Source: Pseudomonas sp. (lineage in GTDB: Bacteria > Pseudomonadota > Gammaproteobacteria > Pseudomonadales > Pseudomonadaceae). Taken from it: DNA of 8,696 nucleotides. Below the pieces are notes generated by a model. The model saw nothing but the letters and a program-made list of their open reading frames with translations. It was not told the DNA's origin and did no database searches. The translations under genes and the position numbers were made by a program. Below, piece after piece: positions 1 through 6,302 of the stretch (position 1 is its first letter; each line of letters opens with the position of its first letter). The stretch spans positions 453 to 9,148 of the forward strand of contig DQAA01000207.1 of assembly GCA_003523465.1 (NCBI GenBank), written 5' to 3'.

Positions 1-1809
1 CCCTTGGTGCGCAGCCTGCCGGGCTTCAGCCAGGTCCGCGCCTTCGAGACCCTGGGCAGCGAACTGCCCGCCGGCGCGGAAGCCGATGCCGAGAGCAATC
101 CCTTCGACCTGCGCATCAACGACGCCCAGCGCCAGCAGCTCAACCTCTGCTACCGCGATCTGCTGCGGGCCAGTCCGCGCTTTGCCGAGCTGATCGCCGG
201 CCTGCGCCGCGAGGCGGTCCAGCTCAAGACGCTGGAGAAGGACCATCCCGACGTGCAAAAGCGCGTGGCCGTGACCCAGCTCTCCGCCAGCCGCGACGAG
301 GAGCTTTGCGACACCATCGAGGATCTCTGGTTCAGGGCCGGCGTCTGGCCGATCAAGGGCATCGAGCCGAGCCGCGAGACCGTCGAGATCAACGGCAGCC
401 AATTCCATTTCCACGGCCATATCGCCGAGCTGGATGCCTGGGTGGTGCTCGGTTTCGACCCGGGCGAGAACCAGAACTACAAGCGCCCCGGGGCCAAGCT
501 GCCGGTGTGGGCGGAGTGGGTGATCAAGCGCACCCTGTTTCAAGCTTTCTGCGATAAGCCAGTGATTTGGTTGGGAAACTATGCGGAGGCAAGGCGTCTC
601 GTCGCTTCCCTGGCAGGCGACGCGGTGGCCGGGCCCGGCTTCGACTACAAGGTCAAGGGTGAACTGGCTGCGGTGCCGTTGCTGGATGCCTTTGTCGGGG
701 CTGCGGGCTTTATCGAAAACCTCGGGCTGGATGTCAGCGTCGCGGTGAAGGGCATGAGCTTCCCCCAGGGCGATACCGATGCGTTGTTCTTCGAGGCCCT
801 GAGCCTGTACTGGAAGGCCTTCGAGGAGCACCTGCTGGACCAGTCGCCGCCGGTGATGACCTACAACCGCATGTTCGCCCTGTTTGGCGAGAACAACCCG
901 GAGAACCTGCGCCTGCTCCCTGATCCGCTGCTGCGGCCGCTGGCGCACCTGATGATCGACGAGTTTCAGGATGTCTCGCCGCAGATCGTCTCGTGGATCC
1001 GCGCCAGCCTTCGGGAGATCCGCCGGCGCGGGCCGCAGATGCACACCGGACGCACGGCGCAGCATTCCTCGCTGCTCTGCGTGGGCGATGACTGGCAGTC
1101 AATCTATGGCTGGCGGGGCAGCTCGCCGAAGTACTTCATGGAGTTCGCCAAGGCCTTCGTCGCACCGTCGACCACCCGGGTCATGCTCACCGACAACTAC
1201 CGCAGCCACCAGCACATCATCGATGCGGCGGAGCATATCGTCCGGTCGGCGCCGTCGATTACCGGCAAGAAGGCCAAGGCGGTAGGGCCGGCAGCGGAGG
1301 AGCGCTGGCCGGTGCAAGTGCGCGAGCGTGACGAGGCGGCCCTGGCGCAGCAGGTGATCGAGCACTACAACCGGGGTAACTCGGTCATGATCCTGTTTCG
1401 AAAAAGTGTCGATAAATCATTGATTTCACAGCATATACAATCGGTAGTTAATGTGGATTCGAGCTTGCCCAATGGGCAGCGCCGGCTGAAGCAGCTCACC
1501 TATCACAGTGCCAAGGGCCTGCAGGCGGATGCGGTGTTCATGCTGGGGGATTGTCAGTACGTGACCCGGTCGCCGTACAAGAACCAGGCCTATCGCCTGG
1601 CCGGGCTGGGCAAGGCTGGTGACCCGGAGGCATTCGATACGGCGCAGAAGGAAGAGATTCTGCGGCTGGCCTATGTGGCGATTACCCGGGCGGTGCGCTA
1701 CTGCTACTGGCATGTGGAAGTGCCGGGCGGGGAGCAGGCGGTGGTGCCACGGGCTTCGGTGCAGGTGGATGGGAAGAAGGCGTTCTTCGAGGATTTGCGG
1801 AGTCAGTAA
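1..1809 (+). CDS. UvrD/Rep-superfamily (SF1) DNA helicase, HelD-like, 5'-truncated by the window
   Basis: ATP-dependent DNA helicase of superfamily 1, expected to act in the cytoplasm in DNA repair or replication-fork maintenance. The reading frame is open from base 1, so the N-terminus, including the Walker A motif, lies outside the window; the TTG at base 4 is not a credible start. About 602 residues are visible. Motif II (DEFQD) is at 958-972, motif III (GDDWQSIYGWRG) at 1084-1119, motif IV (NYRS) at 1195-1206, motif V (HSAKGLQAD) at 1504-1530 and motif VI (YVAITRA) at 1672-1692. All the C-terminal ATPase/helicase motifs are intact. The GDDWQ form of motif III and the KGLQAD form of motif V resemble helicase IV (HelD) more than UvrD or Rep; that subfamily call is inference. 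The long segment before motif II (about 300 residues) was not assigned to a domain. It converges with the winged-helix gene, with a REP doublet between them. Family call is sure, subfamily is tentative. Confidence 0.9.
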   Translation, partial: PLVRSLPGFSQVRAFETLGSELPAGAEADAESNPFDLRINDAQRQQLNLCYRDLLRASPRFAELIAGLRREAVQLKTLEKDHPDVQKRVAVTQLSASRDEELCDTIEDLWFRAGVWPIKGIEPSRETVEINGSQFHFHGHIAELDAWVVLGFDPGENQNYKRPGAKLPVWAEWVIKRTLFQAFCDKPVIWLGNYAEARRLVASLAGDAVAGPGFDYKVKGELAAVPLLDAFVGAAGFIENLGLDVSVAVKGMSFPQGDTDALFFEALSLYWKAFEEHLLDQSPPVMTYNRMFALFGENNPENLRLLPDPLLRPLAHLMIDEFQDVSPQIVSWIRASLREIRRRGPQMHTGRTAQHSSLLCVGDDWQSIYGWRGSSPKYFMEFAKAFVAPSTTRVMLTDNYRSHQHIIDAAEHIVRSAPSITGKKAKAVGPAAEERWPVQVRERDEAALAQQVIEHYNRGNSVMILFRKSVDKSLISQHIQSVVNVDSSLPNGQRRLKQLTYHSAKGLQADAVFMLGDCQYVTRSPYKNQAYRLAGLGKAGDPEAFDTAQKEEILRLAYVAITRAVRYCYWHVEVPGGEQAVVPRASVQVDGKKAFFEDLRSQ

Positions 1810-1810
1810 G

Positions 1811-1896
1811 GGCCTCATCGCCGGCAACGCCGGCTCCCACAGGTATTGCGTACACCGCTGATCCTTGTGGGAGCCGGCGTTGCCGGCGATAGGGCC
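1811..1896. repeat. Inverted REP doublet (REPIN-like) in the convergent intergenic gap
   Basis: Two copies of a REP sequence face each other. The 25-bp cores at 1817-1841 and 1866-1890 are perfect reverse complements, and the match continues imperfectly outward to GGCC/GGCC at 1811-1814 and 1893-1896. The spacer between the cores is 24 nt. Each core carries the GTGGGAG head and an internal short hairpin (GCCGGC, 3-nt loop, GCCGGC), which is the usual build of Pseudomonas REPs. The doublet starts two bases after the helicase stop codon and ends one base before the stop of the opposing gene, so it fills the gap completely. As RNA, either strand would form a very stable hairpin, so a role in bidirectional transcript-end protection or termination is plausible; there is no T-tract of the intrinsic-terminator kind. 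Such elements are mobilised in trans by RAYT transposases, none of which is in this window. Confidence 0.9.
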
Positions 1897-1897
1897 A

Positions 1898-2194
1898 TCA
1901 GGGATAACCGAGAACGTCCCGAATCAGCCGCAGGTTCTGGATGATCCAGCCCTTGTCGATCGCTCCCCAATCCCGGATCCGGTAATGCCCCGCATGATTG
2001 CGGGCCCCCGCCTGCTGCTCGAACTCACAGACGATGTCCAGGTCCTCCAGCGCGGCGATGGTGTCCTGGGCGGTGCGCCGGGGCATGCCGGTGGCGGCCA
2101 TCAGGGCCGGGACGCTGGCAGCGGTCTGGCTATCGATCAACCAGGCGACGTACAGCCGGCGATAGAAACTGCTCTTGGTCTTGCTCACTTCCAT
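1898..2194 (-). CDS. Small winged helix-turn-helix protein, function unknown
   Basis: A 98-residue protein that I do not recognise by name. Residues about 28-57 (from SVPALMAATG through the IAALEDLDIV segment) have the spacing of a helix-turn-helix with a recognition helix around PRRTAQDTIAAL. They are followed by a stretch with GARNHAGHYRI (about 63-73) that could be the wing, so a DNA-binding role is likely. The target is unknown. An in-frame GTG at 2215 overlaps the stop codon of the upstream metallopeptidase and would add seven residues. I chose the ATG at 2194 because AAGGA lies 9 nt before it, while the GTG has no clear ribosome site. Either way the gene is effectively fused to the metallopeptidase transcript and is probably its operon partner. 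It ends with TGA next to the REP doublet. Which ligand or partner it answers to cannot be read from the sequence. Confidence 0.8.
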   Translation of the reverse strand: MEVSKTKSSFYRRLYVAWLIDSQTAASVPALMAATGMPRRTAQDTIAALEDLDIVCEFEQQAGARNHAGHYRIRDWGAIDKGWIIQNLRLIRDVLGYP

Positions 2195-2211
2195 GCAATC
2201 GTTTCCTTGAC

Positions 2212-2712
2212 TCACTGATTGCCCGGCAGGTCGCGCCAGGTCAGGTAGACACGCAGGTCGAACTCCAGTTGATGGTAGCCGGGCTGCATGTATTCGCAGA
2301 GCTGGTAGAACGCCTTGTTGTGGTCGGCCTCCTTCAGGTGCGCCAGCTCGTGCACCACGATCATCCGCAGGAACTCAGGCGCCGCGTCGCGAAACAGCGA
2401 GGCGATGCGGATTTCCTTCTTCGCCTTGAGCTTGCCGCCCTGCACCCGCGACACCGCAGTGTGCAGGCCGAGGGCACGGTGGGTGAGGTCGAGACGGTTG
2501 TCGAACAGCACCTTGTCCAGGTTCGGCGCATTGCGCAGGTGCTCCTGCTTGAGCGCCTGGGCGTAGCCGTACAGCGCCTTGTCGCTCTGCACCTCATGCC
2601 GGCCCGGATAACGCTTCTGCAGGTAGTCGCCCAGTTGATCACGGGCGATCAACTGGCGCACCTGATCTTGCAGGGCGGGCGAATAGGCTTGCAGGTACTT
2701 GAGGACGGTCAT
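2212..2712 (-). CDS. YgjP-like zinc metallopeptidase (M48-related)
   Basis: A 166-residue predicted cytoplasmic zinc-dependent hydrolase of the YgjP / DUF45-like family. The zincin motif HELAH is at residues 121-125, with a further His at 131 in HNKAFY and a following LCEYMQP segment, the pattern seen in YgjP proteins. There is no signal peptide or transmembrane helix. The region upstream of the motif is rich in charged residues. The natural substrate of this family is not established, so 'peptidase' is a family-based prediction. The ATG at 2712 is the first in the frame, yet there is no good Shine-Dalgarno sequence before it (the 10 nt upstream read GTCGCAGCC-like), so it may be translated weakly. 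It lies 41 nt after the cfcR stop codon, and its own stop overlaps the possible GTG start of the winged-helix gene, which suggests cotranscription of at least these two. Confidence 0.88.
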   Translation of the reverse strand: MTVLKYLQAYSPALQDQVRQLIARDQLGDYLQKRYPGRHEVQSDKALYGYAQALKQEHLRNAPNLDKVLFDNRLDLTHRALGLHTAVSRVQGGKLKAKKEIRIASLFRDAAPEFLRMIVVHELAHLKEADHNKAFYQLCEYMQPGYHQLEFDLRVYLTWRDLPGNQ

Positions 2713-2726
2713 GGCTGCGACGGACG

Positions 2727-2767
2727 AAAAAACGAAGGCGGCAGTGTACCCAACTACAACGCCTGCC
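2727..2767 (-). terminator. Weak candidate terminator/attenuator between cfcR and the metallopeptidase gene
   Basis: On the minus strand a GGCAG (2767-2763) and a CTGCC (2744-2740) can pair across an 18-nt loop that includes the cfcR stop codon. A run of six T (2732-2727) follows after seven bases. The stem is short and the loop long, so it would be leaky at best and might only reduce downstream transcription. I keep it because of the T-run and its position, but it may be fortuitous. Confidence 0.25.
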
Positions 2768-4874
2768 AGTCAAAAAAGCCCGGGAAACGCCCCGCCTCGT
2801 CCGCGGTGATGGGTCGCGCCACCAGGAAGCCCTGCACGTACTGGCAACCATGCTCGCGCAGCCAATGGGCCTGGGCCTGGGTTTCCACGCCCTCCGCGAT
2901 CACGCTGATGTTGTACTGCTGGCAAAGCTCGATCACGCAGCGCACCAGGGCCATATTGGCTTCGGATTCCGGTAGCAACGCCACCAGGTGACGGTCGAGC
3001 TTGAGGGTGTCGATGGGCAGGTCGCGCAACAGGCGCAGCGAGCAGTCGCCAGCACCGAAATCGTCCAGCGCCACGCGCACGCCCAGCTCGCGCAACTTGT
3101 GCAACTGGCGCTGGGCGGCGTCGATGTTGTCGATCAGGGAAGTTTCCGCGATTTCCACTTCCAGCTGACTGGGGGACAGACCGGCAGCGGCGATGACCTG
3201 GCCCAGTTCCTCGACCAGGTTGGGCATGGCGAACTGCACCTTGCTGAGGCTGATGCCGAGGGTCAGTTCATCAGGAAAGTGCCCGCACCAGCGACGCCGC
3301 TGTTCAGCGCCCTGGCGATAGATCCAGCTGGCCAGGCGGTTGATCAGCCGCGCCTCTTCCAGCAGCGGCAGGAACAACCCCGGTGGCACATCGCCAACAC
3401 TCGGGTGGCGCCAACGCAGCAGTGCCTCGAAACCGCGCAGGCGGCCATCGGCAAACGCCACCTGGGGCTGGAACACCAGGGTGAAATCCTGGTTATCCAC
3501 CGCCGCGCGCACGCTGTCTTCGAGCATCAGCCGTGAACGGGCACGACCGTTGAGATCCTGGTCGTAATAACGGTACTGCTGGCGACCGGCCTGTTTCGCC
3601 GCGTACATCGCGGTATCGGCGGCGCGCAGGAGGTTTTCCAGGTTGGCGCCGCAGTCGGGATAGATGGCGATACCGATGCTGACCCCGAGAATCACCTCCA
3701 GCCCGTCGATATGCTGGCGGATCGACATGCGCTCGATGCACTTCTCGGCAAAGCGCGCCGCCTGTTCCGGGTAGTCGAGGTCGTCGAGCAGCGCAGTGAA
3801 TTCGTCGCCGCCCATGCGCGCGAGAATGCCGTGGCCGCCCAGGCAATCCTTGAGCTGCTCGGCGACCCAGTGCAGCACCTGGTCGCCGGTTTCATGGCCG
3901 AGGGAGTCGTTGACCCGCTTGAAACCATCGAGGTCGAGGTACATCAGCGCGTGATGCTTGTCCGAATGCTCGCCGCGCACCAGCGCGCTTTCCGCCGCCT
4001 GGTAGAAGCCGCGACGATTGAGCAGGCCGGTGAGCGGATCGGTGACCGCCTGCTGCTCCAGTTGCTGGTGCAGGCTGCGCACCACCGACATATCCAGCAC
4101 GGTGACCACCATGGCCCGTTGCTCACCCGGCAACGCCGCGCAAGACAACGCCACCGACAGCGCCTGGCCGTTGCTGGTGCGCAGCACGGCGTCATGCAGG
4201 CGATAGATGTCCCGTTCCAGGTAGGCCTGGTAGAAGGCCGATTCGCGCCACTGGTTCGCCGTGGGCGAGAGCACGAAATCCAGCAGGCAGGCGCCCTGCA
4301 GCAGGTCCACGGAGGCCATCAGCAAGCGGGAAATCGCCGGATTGGCGAAGCGGATGGTGCCGTTCTCGGCCACCACGAGAATGCCTTCGGCGGCGTTTTC
4401 CAGCACCGAGGCATTGAAAGCCCGCGCCGCTTCCAGGTCGCGGGTCAGGCGCTGCAAGGCGCGGCGGTTGCGCTGCTGGTCGAGCAGGGCCTGCACCTTG
4501 GGCTTGAGAATCTGCGGGTCGAAGGGTTTGAACAGGTAATCCACGGCGCCACTGGCGTAGCCCTTGAGCACGGCGGCCTGGCTCTGTTCGTTGGCGGTGA
4601 GGAAGATGATCGGGGTCAGTCGTGTGCGCTGGCTGCCACGCATCAGGCGGGCGACTTCGAAGCCGTCCATGCCCGGCATCTGCACATCCAGCAGCACCAG
4701 GTCGACTTCATGTTCGAGCAGGGTACTCAGGGCTTCGATCCCCGAGCTTGCAGTCAACACCTGCCAATCCTGACGCGCCAGCAGGGCACGCATGCTGGTC
4801 AGGTTTTCCGGGTAGTCATCAACCACCAATAGTGTTGAGCCGCCCTCTTGTACGGGGGTTTGAGCGCATTCCAT
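2754..4874 (-). CDS. cfcR: CfcR-type response regulator, REC-PAS-GGDEF-EAL, c-di-GMP metabolism
   Basis: A 706-residue two-component response regulator that controls cyclic di-GMP. REC domain, about 14-132: acidic pair D19-D20, phospho-acceptor D63 in LLLDVQMPGMDG, T93 and K116. PAS-like domain, about 150-265, with ILVVAENGTIRFANPAI. GGDEF domain, about 275-435: DPLTGLLNRRGF, LDLDGFKRVND and an intact GGDEF at 355-359; the RxxD inhibitory site is absent (GGHG there). EAL domain, about 450-700: FEALLRW (E483), EIAE (E574, E577), DDFG (D604-D605), K625, E661 and Q681 are kept, but the usual metal-binding Asn is Ser542. Hence diguanylate cyclase activity is likely and phosphodiesterase activity doubtful. 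The next gene upstream is fba, as I recall for P. putida KT2440 CfcR (PP_4959), which is reported to depend on RpoS, to be activated by the kinase CfcA and to be repressed by Rsm proteins. No cognate kinase gene adjoins it. The ATG at 4874 has AGAGAAG 4 nt before it. Confidence 0.92.
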   Translation of the reverse strand: MECAQTPVQEGGSTLLVVDDYPENLTSMRALLARQDWQVLTASSGIEALSTLLEHEVDLVLLDVQMPGMDGFEVARLMRGSQRTRLTPIIFLTANEQSQAAVLKGYASGAVDYLFKPFDPQILKPKVQALLDQQRNRRALQRLTRDLEAARAFNASVLENAAEGILVVAENGTIRFANPAISRLLMASVDLLQGACLLDFVLSPTANQWRESAFYQAYLERDIYRLHDAVLRTSNGQALSVALSCAALPGEQRAMVVTVLDMSVVRSLHQQLEQQAVTDPLTGLLNRRGFYQAAESALVRGEHSDKHHALMYLDLDGFKRVNDSLGHETGDQVLHWVAEQLKDCLGGHGILARMGGDEFTALLDDLDYPEQAARFAEKCIERMSIRQHIDGLEVILGVSIGIAIYPDCGANLENLLRAADTAMYAAKQAGRQQYRYYDQDLNGRARSRLMLEDSVRAAVDNQDFTLVFQPQVAFADGRLRGFEALLRWRHPSVGDVPPGLFLPLLEEARLINRLASWIYRQGAEQRRRWCGHFPDELTLGISLSKVQFAMPNLVEELGQVIAAAGLSPSQLEVEIAETSLIDNIDAAQRQLHKLRELGVRVALDDFGAGDCSLRLLRDLPIDTLKLDRHLVALLPESEANMALVRCVIELCQQYNISVIAEGVETQAQAHWLREHGCQYVQGFLVARPITADEAGRFPGFFDWQAL

Positions 4875-4886
4875 GCTGCTTCTCTT
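4866..4886 (-). promoter_or_regulatory. cfcR ribosome binding site and start-codon hairpin, candidate Rsm/CsrA site
   Basis: On the transcript, the ribosome site AAGAGAAG (4886-4879) is followed by GCAU-GGA-AUGC (4876-4866), a perfect 4-bp hairpin whose loop is GGA and which contains the AUG start codon. CAUGGAAU matches seven of the eight positions of the Rsm/CsrA motif CANGGANG, and GGA in a loop is the preferred presentation. Binding there would block the start codon. Rsm repression of cfcR is reported for P. putida from memory; that this particular hairpin is the site is inference. Confidence 0.5.
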
Positions 4887-4929
4887 GTGGCAACCAGCGT
4901 CAGTCTTCGATTGAAATTCTGCCGGCTTT

Positions 4930-4946
4930 CACTCTAGACCCGAGTG
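4930..4946 (-). promoter_or_regulatory. Possible cfcR promoter -10 region (RpoS-like) with a short dyad
   Basis: About 56-63 nt before the cfcR start, the minus strand has CTAGAGT (4937-4931), which matches five of seven positions of the RpoS-type -10 CTATACT. It sits inside the dyad CACTC-N7-GAGTG (4946-4930). I see no convincing -35 hexamer at the right distance, which RpoS promoters often lack. The assignment leans on the reported RpoS dependence of cfcR and is weak. Confidence 0.25.
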
Positions 4947-4998
4947 TTACAAATCTAAAGCTGGCACTAGGCCAACAGATTGTTCGCCGACTAACGGT

Positions 4999-5088
4999 CT
5001 TTTTTGAGCTTCAAGCCTCAAGCTGCAAGTTCAAGCAGATTTGCTTTTTTCTTAAGGCTTGCGGCTTGAAACTTGAACCTCAAAAAAG
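4999..5088. repeat. Long imperfect inverted repeat built from CTTG/CAAG heptads
   Basis: Arms at 4999-5030 and 5057-5088 pair over 32 positions with three mismatches and two G-T pairs, leaving a 26-nt loop. Within the right half the sequence is four 7-bp units beginning CTT (5051-5078: CTTAAGG, CTTGCGG, CTTGAAA, CTTGAAC). The left half has CAAG at 5012, 5019, 5026 and 5032. Both outer ends carry an A/T run, so the hairpin is not followed by a U-tract in either direction and is not a standard intrinsic terminator. CTTG-heptad palindromes of this look occur in Pseudomonas intergenic DNA; I do not know a defined function. Confidence 0.8.
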
Positions 5089-5116
5089 CAAAAAGGGACC
5101 GCGAACGGTCCCTTTT
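5082..5116 (-). terminator. Intrinsic terminator of the epd-pgk-fba operon
   Basis: Eighteen nucleotides after the fba stop codon the minus strand forms a perfect 11-bp stem (5116-5106 with 5101-5091, sequence AAAAGGGACCG and complement) with a 4-nt loop. It is followed by a T-rich tract (TTTTTGC then TTTTTT, ending at 5082). This is a textbook rho-independent terminator and separates the glycolytic operon from cfcR. Its T-tract also forms the outer end of the heptad inverted repeat. Confidence 0.92.
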
Positions 5117-5133
5117 CGATGAAGCTAGAGAAC

Positions 5134-6198
5134 TTAGTTGACCTTGGCGGCCAGCTCGCCCTTGGCGTAGCGCAGGTACATCTCGTCCAGGGAGACCGGT
5201 TTGATCTTCGAGGCGTTACCGGCGGTGCCGAAGGCTTCGTAACGGGCGATGCAGATGTCACGCATGGCTTCGACGGTCTTGGCGAAGTATTTGCGCGGGT
5301 CGAACTCGGACTTGTTCTGCTCCAGGAAGCGACGGATCGCACCGGTGGACGCCAGGCGCAGGTCGGTGTCGATGTTGACCTTGCGCACGCCGTGCTTGAT
5401 GCCTTCGACGATTTCCTCGACCGGCACGCCGTAGGTTTCTTTGATGTCGCCGCCGAACTCGTTGATGATCGCCAGCCAGTCCTGTGGAACCGAGGACGAA
5501 CCGTGCATCACCAGGTGGGTGTTCGGAATGCGCTGGTGGATCGCCTTGATGCGGTCGATCGCCAGGATGTCGCCGGTAGGCGGCTTGGTGAACTTGTAGG
5601 CGCCGTGGCTGGTGCCGATGGCGATGGCCAGGGCGTCGACCTGGGTCTTCTTGACGAAGTCGGCCGCTTCTTCAGGATCGGTCAGCATCTGGCTGTGGTC
5701 CAGGATACCTTCGGCGCCAACGCCGTCTTCTTCACCGGCCTGGCCGGTTTCCAGGCTGCCCAGGCAACCCAGTTCGCCTTCCACGGAAACGCCGCAGGCG
5801 TGGGCGAATGCCACGGTCTGCTGGGTTACGCGGACGTTGTAGTCGTAGTCGGACGGGGTCTTGCCGTCTTCACGCAGCGAGCCGTCCATCATTACCGAGC
5901 TGAAGCCCAGCTGGATCGAGCGCTGGCAGACGTCAGGGCTGGTGCCGTGGTCCTGGTGCATGCACACCGGGATGTGCGGGAATTCTTCGATGGCGGCCAG
6001 GATCAGGTGGCGCAGGAACGGCGCACCGGCGTATTTGCGGGCACCGGCCGAAGCCTGGACGATCACCGGGGAGTCGGTCTTGTCGGCCGCTTCCATGATG
6101 GCGCGCATCTGCTCAAGGTTGTTGACGTTGAAAGCCGGAACGCCGTAACCGAATTCGGCGGCGTGGTCCAGCATCTGGCGCATGCTAATGAGTGCCAT
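5134..6198 (-). CDS. fba: Class II fructose-1,6-bisphosphate aldolase
   Basis: Cytoplasmic zinc aldolase of 354 residues that interconverts fructose-1,6-bisphosphate with glyceraldehyde-3-phosphate and dihydroxyacetone phosphate. In pseudomonads, which lack phosphofructokinase, it works mainly toward hexose in gluconeogenesis and the recycling EDEMP cycle. Signature 1 is [13 protein letters not shown] with metal ligand H81 and catalytic-acid candidate D83; signature 2 is [12 protein letters not shown] (139-150). H198 in [10 protein letters not shown]232 in VMHGSSS and NIDTD (275-279) complete the active site. Length and sequence fit the CbbA-like type B group. The ATG at 6198 gives the conserved MALISMRQ start and has GGGAGAGAGA upstream; a TTG seven codons earlier is not needed. 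It is the last gene of the epd-pgk operon and is followed by a strong terminator. The 104-nt leader holds a GC-rich hairpin. Often called fda in Pseudomonas annotations. Confidence 0.97.
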   Translation of the reverse strand: MALISMRQMLDHAAEFGYGVPAFNVNNLEQMRAIMEAADKTDSPVIVQASAGARKYAGAPFLRHLILAAIEEFPHIPVCMHQDHGTSPDVCQRSIQLGFSSVMMDGSLREDGKTPSDYDYNVRVTQQTVAFAHACGVSVEGELGCLGSLETGQAGEEDGVGAEGILDHSQMLTDPEEAADFVKKTQVDALAIAIGTSHGAYKFTKPPTGDILAIDRIKAIHQRIPNTHLVMHGSSSVPQDWLAIINEFGGDIKETYGVPVEEIVEGIKHGVRKVNIDTDLRLASTGAIRRFLEQNKSEFDPRKYFAKTVEAMRDICIARYEAFGTAGNASKIKPVSLDEMYLRYAKGELAAKVN

Positions 6199-6273
6199 TG
6201 TGTATCTCTCTCCCGACAAGCGTCGTTATTTCGTGCAAGCCTGCCGAAGCGGCGGTTGCTGTTCAAGTTGTGT

Positions 6274-6296
6274 GGGCCGCCCTGCAGGGCCGGCCC
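6274..6296. other. GC-rich hairpin in the fba leader
   Basis: GGGCCG (6274-6279) pairs with CGGCCC (6291-6296), and inside it lies the palindrome CCCTGCAGGG (6280-6289) with one bulged C at 6290. This gives a near-continuous 10-bp GC-rich stem with a TGCA loop. It lies in the 104-bp gap between the MliC-like gene and fba. No U-tract follows on either strand, so it is more likely an mRNA-stability or pause element than a terminator. I see no convincing promoter in the rest of this gap. Confidence 0.6.
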
Positions 6297-6302
6297 GGCC
6301 AG

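Noticed and set aside
2195..2215. GTG start for the winged-helix gene overlapping the metallopeptidase stop
   Set aside because: No clear ribosome site before it, whereas AAGGA precedes the ATG at 2194 at good spacing; kept only as an alternative.
2269..2991. 240-codon open frame on the plus strand opposite the metallopeptidase and the end of cfcR
   Set aside because: It spans two genuine opposite-strand genes with good motifs and has no coding features of its own.
3711..4832. 373-codon open frame on the plus strand opposite cfcR
   Set aside because: Antisense shadow of cfcR, rich in His/Gln/Arg as expected from GC-rich complement; no domain seen.
4999..5088. Reading the heptad inverted repeat as a second terminator or a CRISPR-like array
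   Set aside because: A-runs, not T-runs, follow the hairpin in both directions, and the 7-bp units have no spacers, so neither fits.
6199..6219. TTG start that would lengthen fba by seven residues
   Set aside because: The extension covers the GGGAGAGA ribosome site, and the family's conserved N-terminus starts at MALISMRQ.
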